The position numbers and the translations under genes are program-made. The notes beneath the pieces are model-generated. The model saw only the letters and a list, made by a program, of their open reading frames with translations. It made no database searches and had not been told where the DNA came from. Below are positions 51,414 to 59,560 of a stretch of DNA of 64,000 bases, in pieces; the stretch's first letter is position 1; every line of letters starts with the position of its first letter. The DNA comes from Culturomica massiliensis (GTDB lineage: Bacteria; Bacteroidota; Bacteroidia; Bacteroidales; Marinifilaceae), in NCBI RefSeq assembly GCF_900091655.1, contig NZ_LT594621.1, forward strand, positions 1,302,001 through 1,366,000. Direction: 5' to 3'.

Positions 51414-53831
51414 TTACTCTATATATTTTTCATCGGAACCATAGTGATATTCCGAACCGTAACCATAGTGATAACCATACCGATAGCCATAACGGTATCC
51501 GTAGCGACCACCGCTTCCCTCGGTTCCATTCAGGATCAGGGACATGTTCTTGTATTTTTTCTCCCCGTAGATTTTCTCCAGTTCAGCAAGCATACTCAGT
51601 TCAAGCAATCCTGCACGAACCACGAAAATAGTACGGTCAGCCAGCTTCTCGATTATCTGCGTGTCGGCCACCAGTTCGATGGGCGGACAGTCAATCAGCA
51701 CATATTCGTATTGTTCCCTTACGGTATCTATTACCTGTTTCAGCCGGTCGTCGAACAACAGTTCGGTGGGGTTGGGAGGTATGGTGCCGACAGGAAGGAT
51801 GTCCAGATATTTCTGTTTCGGATTGGTGACAATTATTTCATTGAGATTGTCAATCCTGCCGCCAAGATAGTCGCTCAACCCCTTGGTAGGAGAGTCGATA
51901 TAGGATGACGCAGAGCCGTGACGCAGGTCACCGTCGATTACCAACACTTTCTTCCCTTTAATGGCAAAGCTCACGGCGATATTCATGGTCAGGAACGACT
52001 TGCCGCTGCCCGGATTGAACGAGGTCACGATGATGACATTCGATGCCTTATCCTTGCCAGTCATGAACTCCAAGTTGGTACGCAATACACGGAATGCCTC
52101 GTTGATGATGTCACGGCTGCCCTCCTTGACAACAATGGCCCTGACTTCCTGTGGTTTCTTTCTGAATATTCCTTTCTTCTTTCTTGTGAACAGCGGAATT
52201 TCACCGATGAACGGTACGGTTACGCTTTCCAGATCTTTTCTTCCCCGTACACGGGTATTCATGTTCTCACATATAAAGATAATGACTACCGGAATAAGCA
52301 GTCCCAAAGCACACGCGACCATTAAGATGTTTTTGCGCACGGGTGACATCGGCAACATGCTACCGTGGGGCGGGGCAACAATACGGGTATTGTAGGCCGT
52401 AAATGCCTGTGAGAGTTCGTTCTCCTCACGCTTTTGCAGTAAGAACAAATAAAGAGCCTCCTTTACCTTCTGCTGGCGTTCCACCGAGAGCAGGTATTTG
52501 GCTTGTGTAGGGTTAGCTGCTATACGTGATGTTGTCTGTTGCTCCGTCTGCCGCAAACTTTTTATCTGCGAATTCAAGGTTACTATCTGATTGTCGATAG
52601 ACCTGATTATCGCCCCACGCATGGATGCCAGGGCCTGATCCATATCAACGACCAGCGGATTTTCCGTACTACTGTTCGCAACCAGGCTGTTGCGCTGCAA
52701 CAGTTGTTTGTTGTATTCGGCAATCTGCGATTCAATATTGGCGCTTTCAATGCCGGAATTGGCCGGAAGCAGTTGGGTACGGTTGGCGTCATTGGACAAA
52801 TAGTTCCGGATGTAGCGGGTCATGTAGAGCTGGTTGTTCAAAGCCAGAATCTGCGCATTCGTCTGGCTGCTCTGCGCCATATACATGCTCGAAGCCGCCT
52901 GCACGTCGGGTAACAGATGTTCGGACTTGTAGGATGAAATGTCCTCGTCCACGTTGCCCAGTTCCTGTTCGATTACGCCCAAACGCTCGTTGATGAACAT
53001 CGAGGTGCTGATAGCGATCTGGTTCTTGTCCTTCACCCAGTTCTCATTATAAACGGAAATCAACATGCTCAATACATCCTCCGCCCGTTGTACAGAATTA
53101 TCCCTGAATGACAGGTCGATAACTGACGCTTTCTCATTATTCAATGAAACGGACAGATTGGACGAGCAGGAGTTTACAGCATCATACAAACTGGATTTAC
53201 CTACATACAATGTGTATGTCTCGCCTTTCACATAATTGGGGGTTGCATGGATAATGATTTTCCCTAATGGCGTAGTGATGGAGTCGAGCAAGCGGCCCTT
53301 TATATCCTTTCCGTCGAGCTCCGTCCCGTTACGTGTAAAGTCGGATAAGAGTAATGTGCTGTCTGGCTGTACTTCCAATGTAAACCCAGCCGATTCGTTT
53401 TCAGGAAAGTCACTTATCGTTACATCCACTGGTAATGTCAGTCCATAGGCCACCTGACGGTGGAATTTCCCCGGAACGAAGTAATTCATATCCAAACGAA
53501 ATCGTTTAACTACCTCGGTCATTAAAGCCGGCGACTGAAAGGTGATGAGTTCGTTATTTACATTGGTGCTGGACTGGAACAACCCAAACTCCGAAAAGGA
53601 TTCCAGATCCGGGGAAACCGACTTGCCTTTGGAATCCTCCTTGATCAACACCGAAGCAGTGCGTGTATATACGGCAGGGGTACACAGCAGATAGACAGCA
53701 GCAACACCTGTCGTTATCGCCAAAGACAGGACGAACCACTTCCACCTCGCGAGGCACAGGTACAACAGATCCTGTATCCGCAGGAAATCATCCGGCTGTC
53801 CCGGTTTTGTATTCTTTTGATTTACGGCCAT
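51414..53831 (-). CDS. wzc: Wzc-type capsule polysaccharide co-polymerase and tyrosine autokinase
   Basis: Start at ATG 53831 gives 805 residues. The N-terminal Wzz domain has two membrane helices (WKWFVLSLAITTGVAAVYLL near residue 35 and NILMVACALGLLIPVVIIFI near 480) around a coiled-coil periplasmic part. The cytoplasmic BY-kinase has Walker A SFNPGSGKSFLTMNIA, Walker A' VLVIDGDLRHG and Walker B YVLIDCPPIELVAD. The last 30 residues hold 11 tyrosines in R-Y-G-Y repeats, the autophosphorylation cluster. It pairs with Wza upstream and the PHP phosphatase downstream to set chain length and export. Confidence 0.95.
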   Translation of the reverse strand: MAVNQKNTKPGQPDDFLRIQDLLYLCLARWKWFVLSLAITTGVAAVYLLCTPAVYTRTASVLIKEDSKGKSVSPDLESFSEFGLFQSSTNVNNELITFQSPALMTEVVKRFRLDMNYFVPGKFHRQVAYGLTLPVDVTISDFPENESAGFTLEVQPDSTLLLSDFTRNGTELDGKDIKGRLLDSITTPLGKIIIHATPNYVKGETYTLYVGKSSLYDAVNSCSSNLSVSLNNEKASVIDLSFRDNSVQRAEDVLSMLISVYNENWVKDKNQIAISTSMFINERLGVIEQELGNVDEDISSYKSEHLLPDVQAASSMYMAQSSQTNAQILALNNQLYMTRYIRNYLSNDANRTQLLPANSGIESANIESQIAEYNKQLLQRNSLVANSSTENPLVVDMDQALASMRGAIIRSIDNQIVTLNSQIKSLRQTEQQTTSRIAANPTQAKYLLSVERQQKVKEALYLFLLQKREENELSQAFTAYNTRIVAPPHGSMLPMSPVRKNILMVACALGLLIPVVIIFICENMNTRVRGRKDLESVTVPFIGEIPLFTRKKKGIFRKKPQEVRAIVVKEGSRDIINEAFRVLRTNLEFMTGKDKASNVIIVTSFNPGSGKSFLTMNIAVSFAIKGKKVLVIDGDLRHGSASSYIDSPTKGLSDYLGGRIDNLNEIIVTNPKQKYLDILPVGTIPPNPTELLFDDRLKQVIDTVREQYEYVLIDCPPIELVADTQIIEKLADRTIFVVRAGLLELSMLAELEKIYGEKKYKNMSLILNGTEGSGGRYGYRYGYRYGYHYGYGSEYHYGSDEKYIE

Positions 53832-53845
53832 ATCAGATTCTATAT

Positions 53846-54637
53846 TTATTTCACGATCAACACGGTAATGGTGGTCAGCAGCGAGGCCAACGATAACCAA
53901 AAAGAGGTAGACCGCACGTTGTTCCCATTGACTGTCGATTGTCTTGCCCTGACCGAGTTAGGTTCGACATAAACAATATCGTTCTGTTGCAGGTAGTACA
54001 CGGGAGAAGCATAAAGGTCATATCCCGAATTCAGATTGACCCGGTACAGGGTCTTTTTGCCGTTTTCCTCCCGCTGTACCAGCACGTTCTCCCGTTTCCC
54101 GTAGACGGTAAGGTCCCCGGCCATGCTTAAAGCGTCCAGGAGCGTCAGCCTGTCCTTGTCGATATTGAAACGTCCGGGGTTGGCGACCTCACCCAACACG
54201 GAAACGGTCAGGTTCATGAATTCCACTGTTACTACCGGATCTTTTACGAGGTTTTTCGAGATCAACTCTTCTTTTATGCACAAGGCAATCTCCTCGCGTG
54301 TCATTCCCGCCACATGGATATGCCCCAGCACGGGAAAATCGATATTTCCATCCTTGTTTATCGTGTATCCTGACATTCCTTGATTGTTGGATGCTTCTGA
54401 TCTTATACCGATTTGTCGGGATATAATCGGAAGGTTGAAAAGGTCCATCAACAAAGGGTCTTTGCTGTTGACCAATATGGAAATCTTGTCTTCGGGACGT
54501 ACCCTGATTTCCAATGGATTAAGAACCTGCTCTGCCATACCCGGTTTCAGGTCCGTAAAATAAGCGACTTTCGGCGCGGCACATGATCCTAGCAGGGAAG
54601 CCACGGTCAATAAGAGTAAAATGTATCTGATTTTCAT
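53846..54637 (-). CDS. wza: Wza-type outer-membrane polysaccharide export lipoprotein
   Basis: The 263-residue protein has a lipoprotein signal (MKIRYILLLLTVASLLGSC, lipobox LLGSC), the Poly_export domain (RVRPEDKISILVNSKDPLLM, YTINKDGNIDFPVLGHIHVA) and an SLBB region (VSVLGEVANPGRFNIDKDRL, TLLDALSMAGDLTVYGKREN). It ends in a hydrophobic helix (WLSLASLLTTITVLIVK). It forms the outer-membrane exit for the polymer. It precedes wzc by 14 bases. Confidence 0.95.
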   Translation of the reverse strand: MKIRYILLLLTVASLLGSCAAPKVAYFTDLKPGMAEQVLNPLEIRVRPEDKISILVNSKDPLLMDLFNLPIISRQIGIRSEASNNQGMSGYTINKDGNIDFPVLGHIHVAGMTREEIALCIKEELISKNLVKDPVVTVEFMNLTVSVLGEVANPGRFNIDKDRLTLLDALSMAGDLTVYGKRENVLVQREENGKKTLYRVNLNSGYDLYASPVYYLQQNDIVYVEPNSVRARQSTVNGNNVRSTSFWLSLASLLTTITVLIVK

Positions 54638-54650
54638 ATTTCATTGATTT

Positions 54651-55772
54651 TTATTTGTTGGTTGCCTGTCTCGACTGAAGCTGTCCGATACGTTTCGTCA
54701 GTCGGATATTGGTGAAAGTCCATATCAGGATATCGACTAGTACGATCCAGTTTACATTCAGATAAAGGGAGAGAAGAATATTAAACAGTATGAATACGGT
54801 CGATACGGATATGACGATAATCATGACACTTCGCTGCTGCATTCCGACAGCAAGTAGTTTATGGTGGATATGGTTCTTATCCGGCAAGAACGGGTTCTTT
54901 CCGTTGCGTACCCGATGCAGATAAACCCGGACCACATCACAGCAAGGAATCAGCAGCGGGGAGAATGCCAGCACCATCGGATTTATATGTACCGTATTAT
55001 CATCTGTCCCACACATAGTCAACTTGAGACTGAGAAGACAGAGCATCATGCCAACGGTCAGGCTGCCTGTGTCACCCATGAAAATCTTTTTTCCGTGCTC
55101 GGCATTCCCGAAAACATTGTAATAAAAGAACGGCACTAACACCCCTAATGTGGCGAACGCCAGCATGGCATATATATACTGGTGAAACATAAGAAAAGTC
55201 AACCCATAAAGCAAACAGGCAATACTGCATAGCCCGGAAGCCAGTCCGTCAATGCCATCGATCAGGTTGATGGCATTGATGATGAAGACCACGAACAGAA
55301 TGGTCAGAGGATACCCCAGCCATAATGGAACCGAATGAATGCCTAGAATGCCGTACAGGTTATCGATATATATACCACCGGCGATAAGCATCATGCCGCA
55401 CAGAATCTGGATAACGAACTTGGCTCGATAACGGATGCCGATCAAGTCATCGGCCATGCCAACCAGATACAGAACCATGATGGAGCAGAAGGCGAAAGCC
55501 AAGGGCCGAACATCGTTCTCGATTTCGGACAACATCTCCGAATGCCCCATAACCATATTGATCCCCAGCAACAAGGCTACGGTGAAAAACACTACCGGCT
55601 TGAATGCGATGCCGCCCAACCGGGGCACGGCACAATGATGAATCTTCCGTTCGTCGGGAAGGTCGAATAACCGCTTGCGGAAAGCGATCAACAAAATCTG
55701 GGGAATGATGATACCCGCACAGAACACACAGATCAGGAATGCAATACTGCAATTAACTATCCAAAAAATCAT
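54651..55772 (-). CDS. wecA: WecA/MraY-family undecaprenyl-phosphate sugar-1-phosphate transferase
   Basis: The 373-residue integral protein has about eleven hydrophobic helices and the family motifs RKIHHCAVPRLGG, VGMADDLIGIRYRAKFVIQI (Asp-Asp), INLIDGIDGLASGLCSIACL, FMGDTGSLTVGMMLCLLSL and HIHHKLL. It starts the repeat unit by putting a sugar-1-phosphate, most likely GlcNAc-1-P, on undecaprenyl phosphate. Being the first biosynthetic gene after the regulators is usual in some Bacteroidales loci. The WecG-like partner downstream supports GlcNAc. Confidence 0.93.
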   Translation of the reverse strand: MIFWIVNCSIAFLICVFCAGIIIPQILLIAFRKRLFDLPDERKIHHCAVPRLGGIAFKPVVFFTVALLLGINMVMGHSEMLSEIENDVRPLAFAFCSIMVLYLVGMADDLIGIRYRAKFVIQILCGMMLIAGGIYIDNLYGILGIHSVPLWLGYPLTILFVVFIINAINLIDGIDGLASGLCSIACLLYGLTFLMFHQYIYAMLAFATLGVLVPFFYYNVFGNAEHGKKIFMGDTGSLTVGMMLCLLSLKLTMCGTDDNTVHINPMVLAFSPLLIPCCDVVRVYLHRVRNGKNPFLPDKNHIHHKLLAVGMQQRSVMIIVISVSTVFILFNILLSLYLNVNWIVLVDILIWTFTNIRLTKRIGQLQSRQATNK

Positions 55773-55806
55773 ATTATGTCAGAATTTGTTCTTTACTTGT
55801 GCAAAG

Positions 55807-56202
55807 TCATGGAAGAGAAGAGAATTTCATCACCTCTTTTTTGTGCCATTCCTTGTACCGCTTCATCGAGATTCCTATCCCAACAAGTTCCCTGTACCCT
55901 GATACTTTCTTTCTGAAGATGTGATTTTTGCCGTAAGCCTGGAGTTCGTCATCCGAGATGCTGACCATTAAAACGGGAAATGGGTAAACTTTATGCCTGA
56001 GTACAGTTACATCGTGTGTCACGAACAGCTGACTCAATTGGTAGGCGGATTCTTCGAATGCGTGCCAATAGTCACCTGCTCCATACAGACGAATGAATCG
56101 TCCGGTTGTATCTTCTGTGTGAATGATGTCGAACAGGCATGTTTCGATGAGTTCCATCAATGGCATCCAGCAAGGCTCAGTTCCGGAATTGTAACCATTC
56201 AT
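55807..56202 (-). CDS. Unknown protein in the UpxZ position of the capsule operon
   Basis: From ATG 56202 (MNGYNSGTEPCWMPLMELIE) the product has 131 residues; a TTG at 56211 would add three. It contains DIIHTEDTTGRFIRLYGAGD and FVTHDVTVLRHKVYPFPVLM, with no membrane segment. In Bacteroides the second gene of capsule operons often encodes UpxZ, which blocks UpxY proteins of other loci, but I do not see clear UpxZ sequence here. The position suggests regulation. Function unproven. Confidence 0.65.
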   Translation of the reverse strand: MNGYNSGTEPCWMPLMELIETCLFDIIHTEDTTGRFIRLYGAGDYWHAFEESAYQLSQLFVTHDVTVLRHKVYPFPVLMVSISDDELQAYGKNHIFRKKVSGYRELVGIGISMKRYKEWHKKEVMKFSSLP

Positions 56203-56323
56203 TACTTTCAAAAATGTTTCATCCGTTGTCGGGAATTAGCGTATATTCAATTTTACAAAGCCAGAAATGCAGGTTTTATCCTCATTGTAACATGCGCCGG
56301 GCTGTTCTGTACAGATGCATTTG

Positions 56324-56470
56324 TCAAAACAGATAACAGAAACCAGTACTCATCTTGTTCCGGAGCATAACCTTTAATATCCGCAGCTCGTCCGGCAGGT
56401 CATAATCAATGCACACCGCTTTAACTTTGGACCATATATCATCCAAAATAGAGTCGGGCTTACATATCAT
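56324..56470 (-). CDS. Possible 48-residue ORF directly after upxY
   Basis: The frame from ATG 56468-56470 starts 4 bases after the upxY stop and reads MICKPDSILDDIWSKVKAVC then IDYDLPDELRILKVMLRNKM, ending at 56324. The tight spacing argues for translation. It could be the N-terminal piece of a longer gene interrupted before 56202, since 120 bases of non-coding sequence separate it from the next frame. No family recognised. Confidence 0.45.
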   Translation of the reverse strand: MICKPDSILDDIWSKVKAVCIDYDLPDELRILKVMLRNKMSTGFCYLF

Positions 56471-56474
56471 TATT

Positions 56475-57023
56475 TTATAATAGCCTGATATATTCGGGAT
56501 TGACTTCCACCCCTACGGAAAAGAACTCGGGCAGCTCCACTAACAGACGTTTCGTTTTCGACCCGCGTACAGTCAGCAATTTTCCTTCATAACCGTCCAA
56601 AGGACCGCCTACAATACGGATGTGCCGTCCGCACATAGAGGGTGTCAATTCGCCAGGAAGATAATATTTCGGATTTTTCGACACACTTACAGCATGTATG
56701 AACCGCTCCATGTCCGCATCAGCGACAGTCATCGGATTTTTGTAACCACCTCCCTTCTGGAAACGATACTGTATCGTGGGATACTTTTCCACAAACGGAT
56801 CAATAGCTTCCTGGGTATCATGAACAAAAAGCAAATCCTGGATAAAGGGAACTTCTTCCCGAGTCCGTTTGCCGCCATGAACACTCAACTGCTCTTTCAT
56901 GGGAGTGAACACCTCGAAATGCTCGTTCAACAGTTGCTTGTATGCGGGCAACTTGGCATTGGCCCGTTTAAGGTCGCGCATCACGTACCAGCATGTCTGT
57001 TTTTCACCTTCCGAAGTAGCCAT
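56475..57023 (-). CDS. upxY: UpxY family transcription antiterminator (NusG-like)
   Basis: The 182-residue protein has the NusG N-terminal fold (CWYVMRDLKRANAKLPAYKQ, FEVFTPMKEQLSVHGGKRTR, EEVPFIQDLLFVHD) and a C-terminal KOW region (GRHIRIVGGPLDGYEGKLLT, VRGSKTKRLLVELPEFFSVG). UpxY proteins bind the untranslated leader of their own capsule operon and stop premature termination. It is the first gene of the operon, as always for this family, with a leader of about 200 bases to the invertible segment. Confidence 0.95.
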   Translation of the reverse strand: MATSEGEKQTCWYVMRDLKRANAKLPAYKQLLNEHFEVFTPMKEQLSVHGGKRTREEVPFIQDLLFVHDTQEAIDPFVEKYPTIQYRFQKGGGYKNPMTVADADMERFIHAVSVSKNPKYYLPGELTPSMCGRHIRIVGGPLDGYEGKLLTVRGSKTKRLLVELPEFFSVGVEVNPEYIRLL

Positions 57024-57224
57024 ATTTTGGATTTAGGACAATTCTTCTAATCCTGCAAGATTGTAAATTATACTACATATCAAGCAGTTACAAACATTCT
57101 TTTCAAAAGCTGGAGAATAACTTCCCATGTCAGTATATCTGTTCATGTTTACACCATAAAAGATTCCGTTATCTCACACATGCACAAAATCTCTGAAGCC
57201 GTTTCCGGCTCCATCTTCTGCTAC
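57024..57224 (-). promoter_or_regulatory. Leader between the invertible segment and upxY
   Basis: This 200-base stretch has no gene and corresponds to the untranslated leader on which UpxY antiterminators act. Small hairpin-forming pieces occur (for example GAAGCCGTTTCCGGCTCC near 57196), but no certain terminator was read. Confidence 0.5.
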
Positions 57225-57448
57225 TTCTCTCCATAAGAGAAGTATTTGAATATAAAATTGGTTGTAATCAGCTAGTAAACAATATTTGTTTTATTTGCTT
57301 GGAAGACGATTCACTTAACAACTGTTGAGTAAAACCTATAACATCTGTTTGAAATGAGGCACTCGGTTGAAAATTATATCATTTTTATATTGTTATTTTC
57401 AGTGAATTGTATAATTTTGTATCCCAAATACTTCTCTTATGGAGAGAA
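57225..57448. repeat. Invertible capsule promoter segment with 24-base perfect inverted repeats
   Basis: Arms 57225-57248 and 57425-57448 are perfect inverted copies (arm 1 starts TTCTCTCCATAAGAGAAG). Each arm has internal dyad symmetry CTTCTCT-CCATA-AGAGAAG, as recombinase sites do. They enclose 176 AT-rich bases directly upstream of upxY. This is the architecture of phase-variable Bacteroides capsule promoters. Confidence 0.9.
57390..57419 (+). promoter_or_regulatory. Promoter inside the invertible segment, pointing away from the capsule operon
   Basis: TTG at 57390-57392, a 19-base spacer, then TAATTTTG at 57412-57419 fit the Bacteroidota -33/-7 promoter on the plus strand. The operon is on the minus strand to the left, so this orientation is OFF. 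No equally good box was found on the minus strand of the segment. Confidence 0.7.
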
Positions 57449-57737
57449 CGGAATTTTTGTCGAACAATCTCTCTATAACTTACACTCAGACTTATTTGTA
57501 ACAAAACCTTTTTTGCTTCATTATTGTTAGTCTGAACTTATCGGTCATACACTTCCCAATAATTAGACGTTTTCATACTATATATTATGTACCACTTTAC
57601 AGCGCATGACGAGGATACTTGTTTTCATGCCAAATTTTTGTCACTTCATGCTAAGTAAGTCTAAACGGGTTTCAAATGGGCTACGTTCTGTAGATAAGGA
57701 GCAAGTTTTCTTTTACCCGCATTTAATTGCTTATTTC

Positions 57738-57810
57738 CTCTATAAACAGAGAAAAAATTTTTGTTTTCCCCAACAGATAGTAAGTAACTTAACTCTATCT
57801 GTTTATAGAG
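57738..57810. repeat. Second inverted repeat near the capsule switch
   Basis: CTCTATAAACAGA at 57738-57750 and its exact inverse at 57798-57810 enclose 47 bases. Like the main switch arms, the left arm region has CTCT...AGAG dyad symmetry. Confidence 0.6.
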
Positions 57811-57966
57811 AAAGTATGGCGAAGTTGGAAGAAAGTTGGTTGACAGTAAATTGGTATATAGATTCCTTGTTTTTATAAATCAAGGTATAATGCTGGGTCC
57901 CCAATAACAGTATTTTGAGAGAAGATGTAGTATTTATCTGTATTTATCGCAACCGGATATTAAAAA

Positions 57967-58098
57967 ATGTCCATGATGCTTGGGGGTTCCCCAAAAGTTG
58001 ATAGTCGATTGAATAAGATTGTCAGCTGCGTTGAACCTAAATCGTTATCCGATATTATGCAACACTTAGGATTAAAAGACAGAAAAAAAATGCGATGA
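57967..58098 (+). pseudogene. Short remnant like the winged-helix tail of AlbA_2/Fic proteins
   Basis: A 43-residue frame reads MSMMLGGSPKVDSRLNKIVS then SCVEPKSLSDIMQHLGLKDR ending KKMR. The P-x-S-x-x-x-I-M-x-x-L-G-L-K-D-R pattern resembles the helix-turn-helix near the C-terminus of AlbA_2 or Fic-type proteins. Without the rest of the gene it is probably a relic. Confidence 0.4.
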
Positions 58099-58257
58099 AT
58101 GTCCATCTAACCTTGATGATTATTAGAGAGAGTGTATTGAAAAATGACAGAATCGGATAATCCTGCAAATCATTTTGATAGTAGGTATCCTAATTGAATT
58201 TTGTCAGACTGTCTATGACAGCTTATCTTCCGCAACGGAGCGGCATACGAAAGCCGG

Positions 58258-59540
58258 TTATTTATTTTGTTTTCCTTTTTTCTGGACGATTTCGTTGTGC
58301 TTTTCGACCAGTTCGGGGAAATTCCTTCTGATGAACTGCCCGAACGAGCAGTCGTTGAACCCGAACCGCCTGGCCAACGACTTCACGCTTTCGGTTGTCG
58401 TGCCGTACAGGTGCATGGCCTCGCTGTATTTCTCCATGCTGCGGCGGGACACCGCGCCGCCCGTATCCGTCCTGACCATTCCCTTCCGGGCATACAGTTC
58501 CGGCTCGTGTTCCTTCAGGTAGCTGCGGAACGCTTCGGGTTGCAGCCCGAACTCGGCGGCGACCTGTGCCGTCGGCAGCCCGCTTTCTTTCAGCCGGCGG
58601 ATGGCTTCGGCATATTTGGCCTTTGTCGCGGGGTTGTATTTCCGGACTTTAGACCAGTCCACTAGCCGCCCTTCCTCGTAGGGGATATTCTTCCGCCTGC
58701 ATACCAGGTCCAGATGCCACCTTTGCAGGTGCTCGTAGAATCCCTTCTTCGACACTCCCGTCTTCCCGGCTATCCGTGCGGCCGACATGGGTGTCGTGGC
58801 ATACAGATGCACCGCTTCGGCATACTTCTCCACCAACTCCGGAGAGGGGGCGTGCACGGTACCCCGACCGGTGATTTCCCCTTTCCGCTGCCGTCGGAGA
58901 GCCTTCTTGCGTATCCTGATGCGCCGCTTCACCAGATCCTTATGGTAGAACAACAGGTGCTGTTCCAGTCCGGTATAGGAAAGCCCGCAGGAGTCGGCAA
59001 CCTCCGGCACCGTGACATACGAGTTACCCTGCAAGAGCCTGACGGCCTCAGCATACTATTCCTTGCAGGAGCGGCGCGTGCCGCGCGGCAGCCCGTCACC
59101 GATACCCAGCCAATCGCGCACCTTCTCGCGCCATTCGATTATCTCGGGGTAGTGCGTACACGGCTGCCTGCCCAGATTCGTGCCTTCCAACCCGAATTTA
59201 CGTGCAATCCGATATGCTCCATGCTCCCGCACGCCTCGATGGTATCCTTGTATTTGACACGGGTAGCGGGCAACTGTCCCCGGAGCTGTCCCAACTTAAT
59301 CTGCCCGGCCTCTTCTTTGCTGCACAGTATAGCGTAACGGGCCAGCACGAGTTCACGGTGGTACTTGGTCAGGTAACACCGGAAACCCGATTCTGTCACT
59401 TCGCAGATACGGCATATCTCACAGCCGGAAAGCTCCGTGGAAGCGTACATCTCGATCGCTCGGCGGTATTTCTCCTCCGTCTCCGGCCTGATGCCCCTGA
59501 AACGGTTGCTCTCCTTACTGTCTTTTCCGGATGTCTTCAT
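58258..59540 (-). pseudogene. Broken gene for a protein of six helix-turn-helix-like repeats
   Basis: Two open frames (59540-59139 and 59034-58258) belong to one gene. A one-base loss near 59215 shifts the frame; the correct frame continues RIARKFGLEGTNLGRQ and HYPEIIEWREKVRDWLGIGD until an in-frame TAG at about 59052, where Lys is expected (SCKE-stop-YAEAV). Six repeats of about 45-60 residues start with K-Y-x-x-A (KYRRAIEMY, KYKDTIEA, YAEAVRLLQ, KYAEAVHLY, KYAEAIRRL, KYSEAMHLY), each followed by a homeodomain-like HTH. It was likely a DNA-binding regulator or recombinase-like factor next to the fimbrial genes. GC is much higher than in the capsule genes. Confidence 0.7.
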
Positions 59541-59560
59541 AGGCTTTCATGAGGCATCTT

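Larger units (their letters stand above)
57449..58257. other. 800-base spacer right of the invertible promoter, with remnants
   Basis: No convincing full gene lies here. It contains a second 13-base inverted repeat (57738-57750 and 57798-57810) and a short remnant ORF at 57967-58098. In the OFF state the promoter would fire into this spacer. Confidence 0.5.

Noticed and set aside
57606..57878. 90-residue plus-strand frame downstream of the OFF-facing promoter
   Set aside because: Composition is erratic, it spans a 13-base inverted repeat, and nothing in it resembles a protein family.
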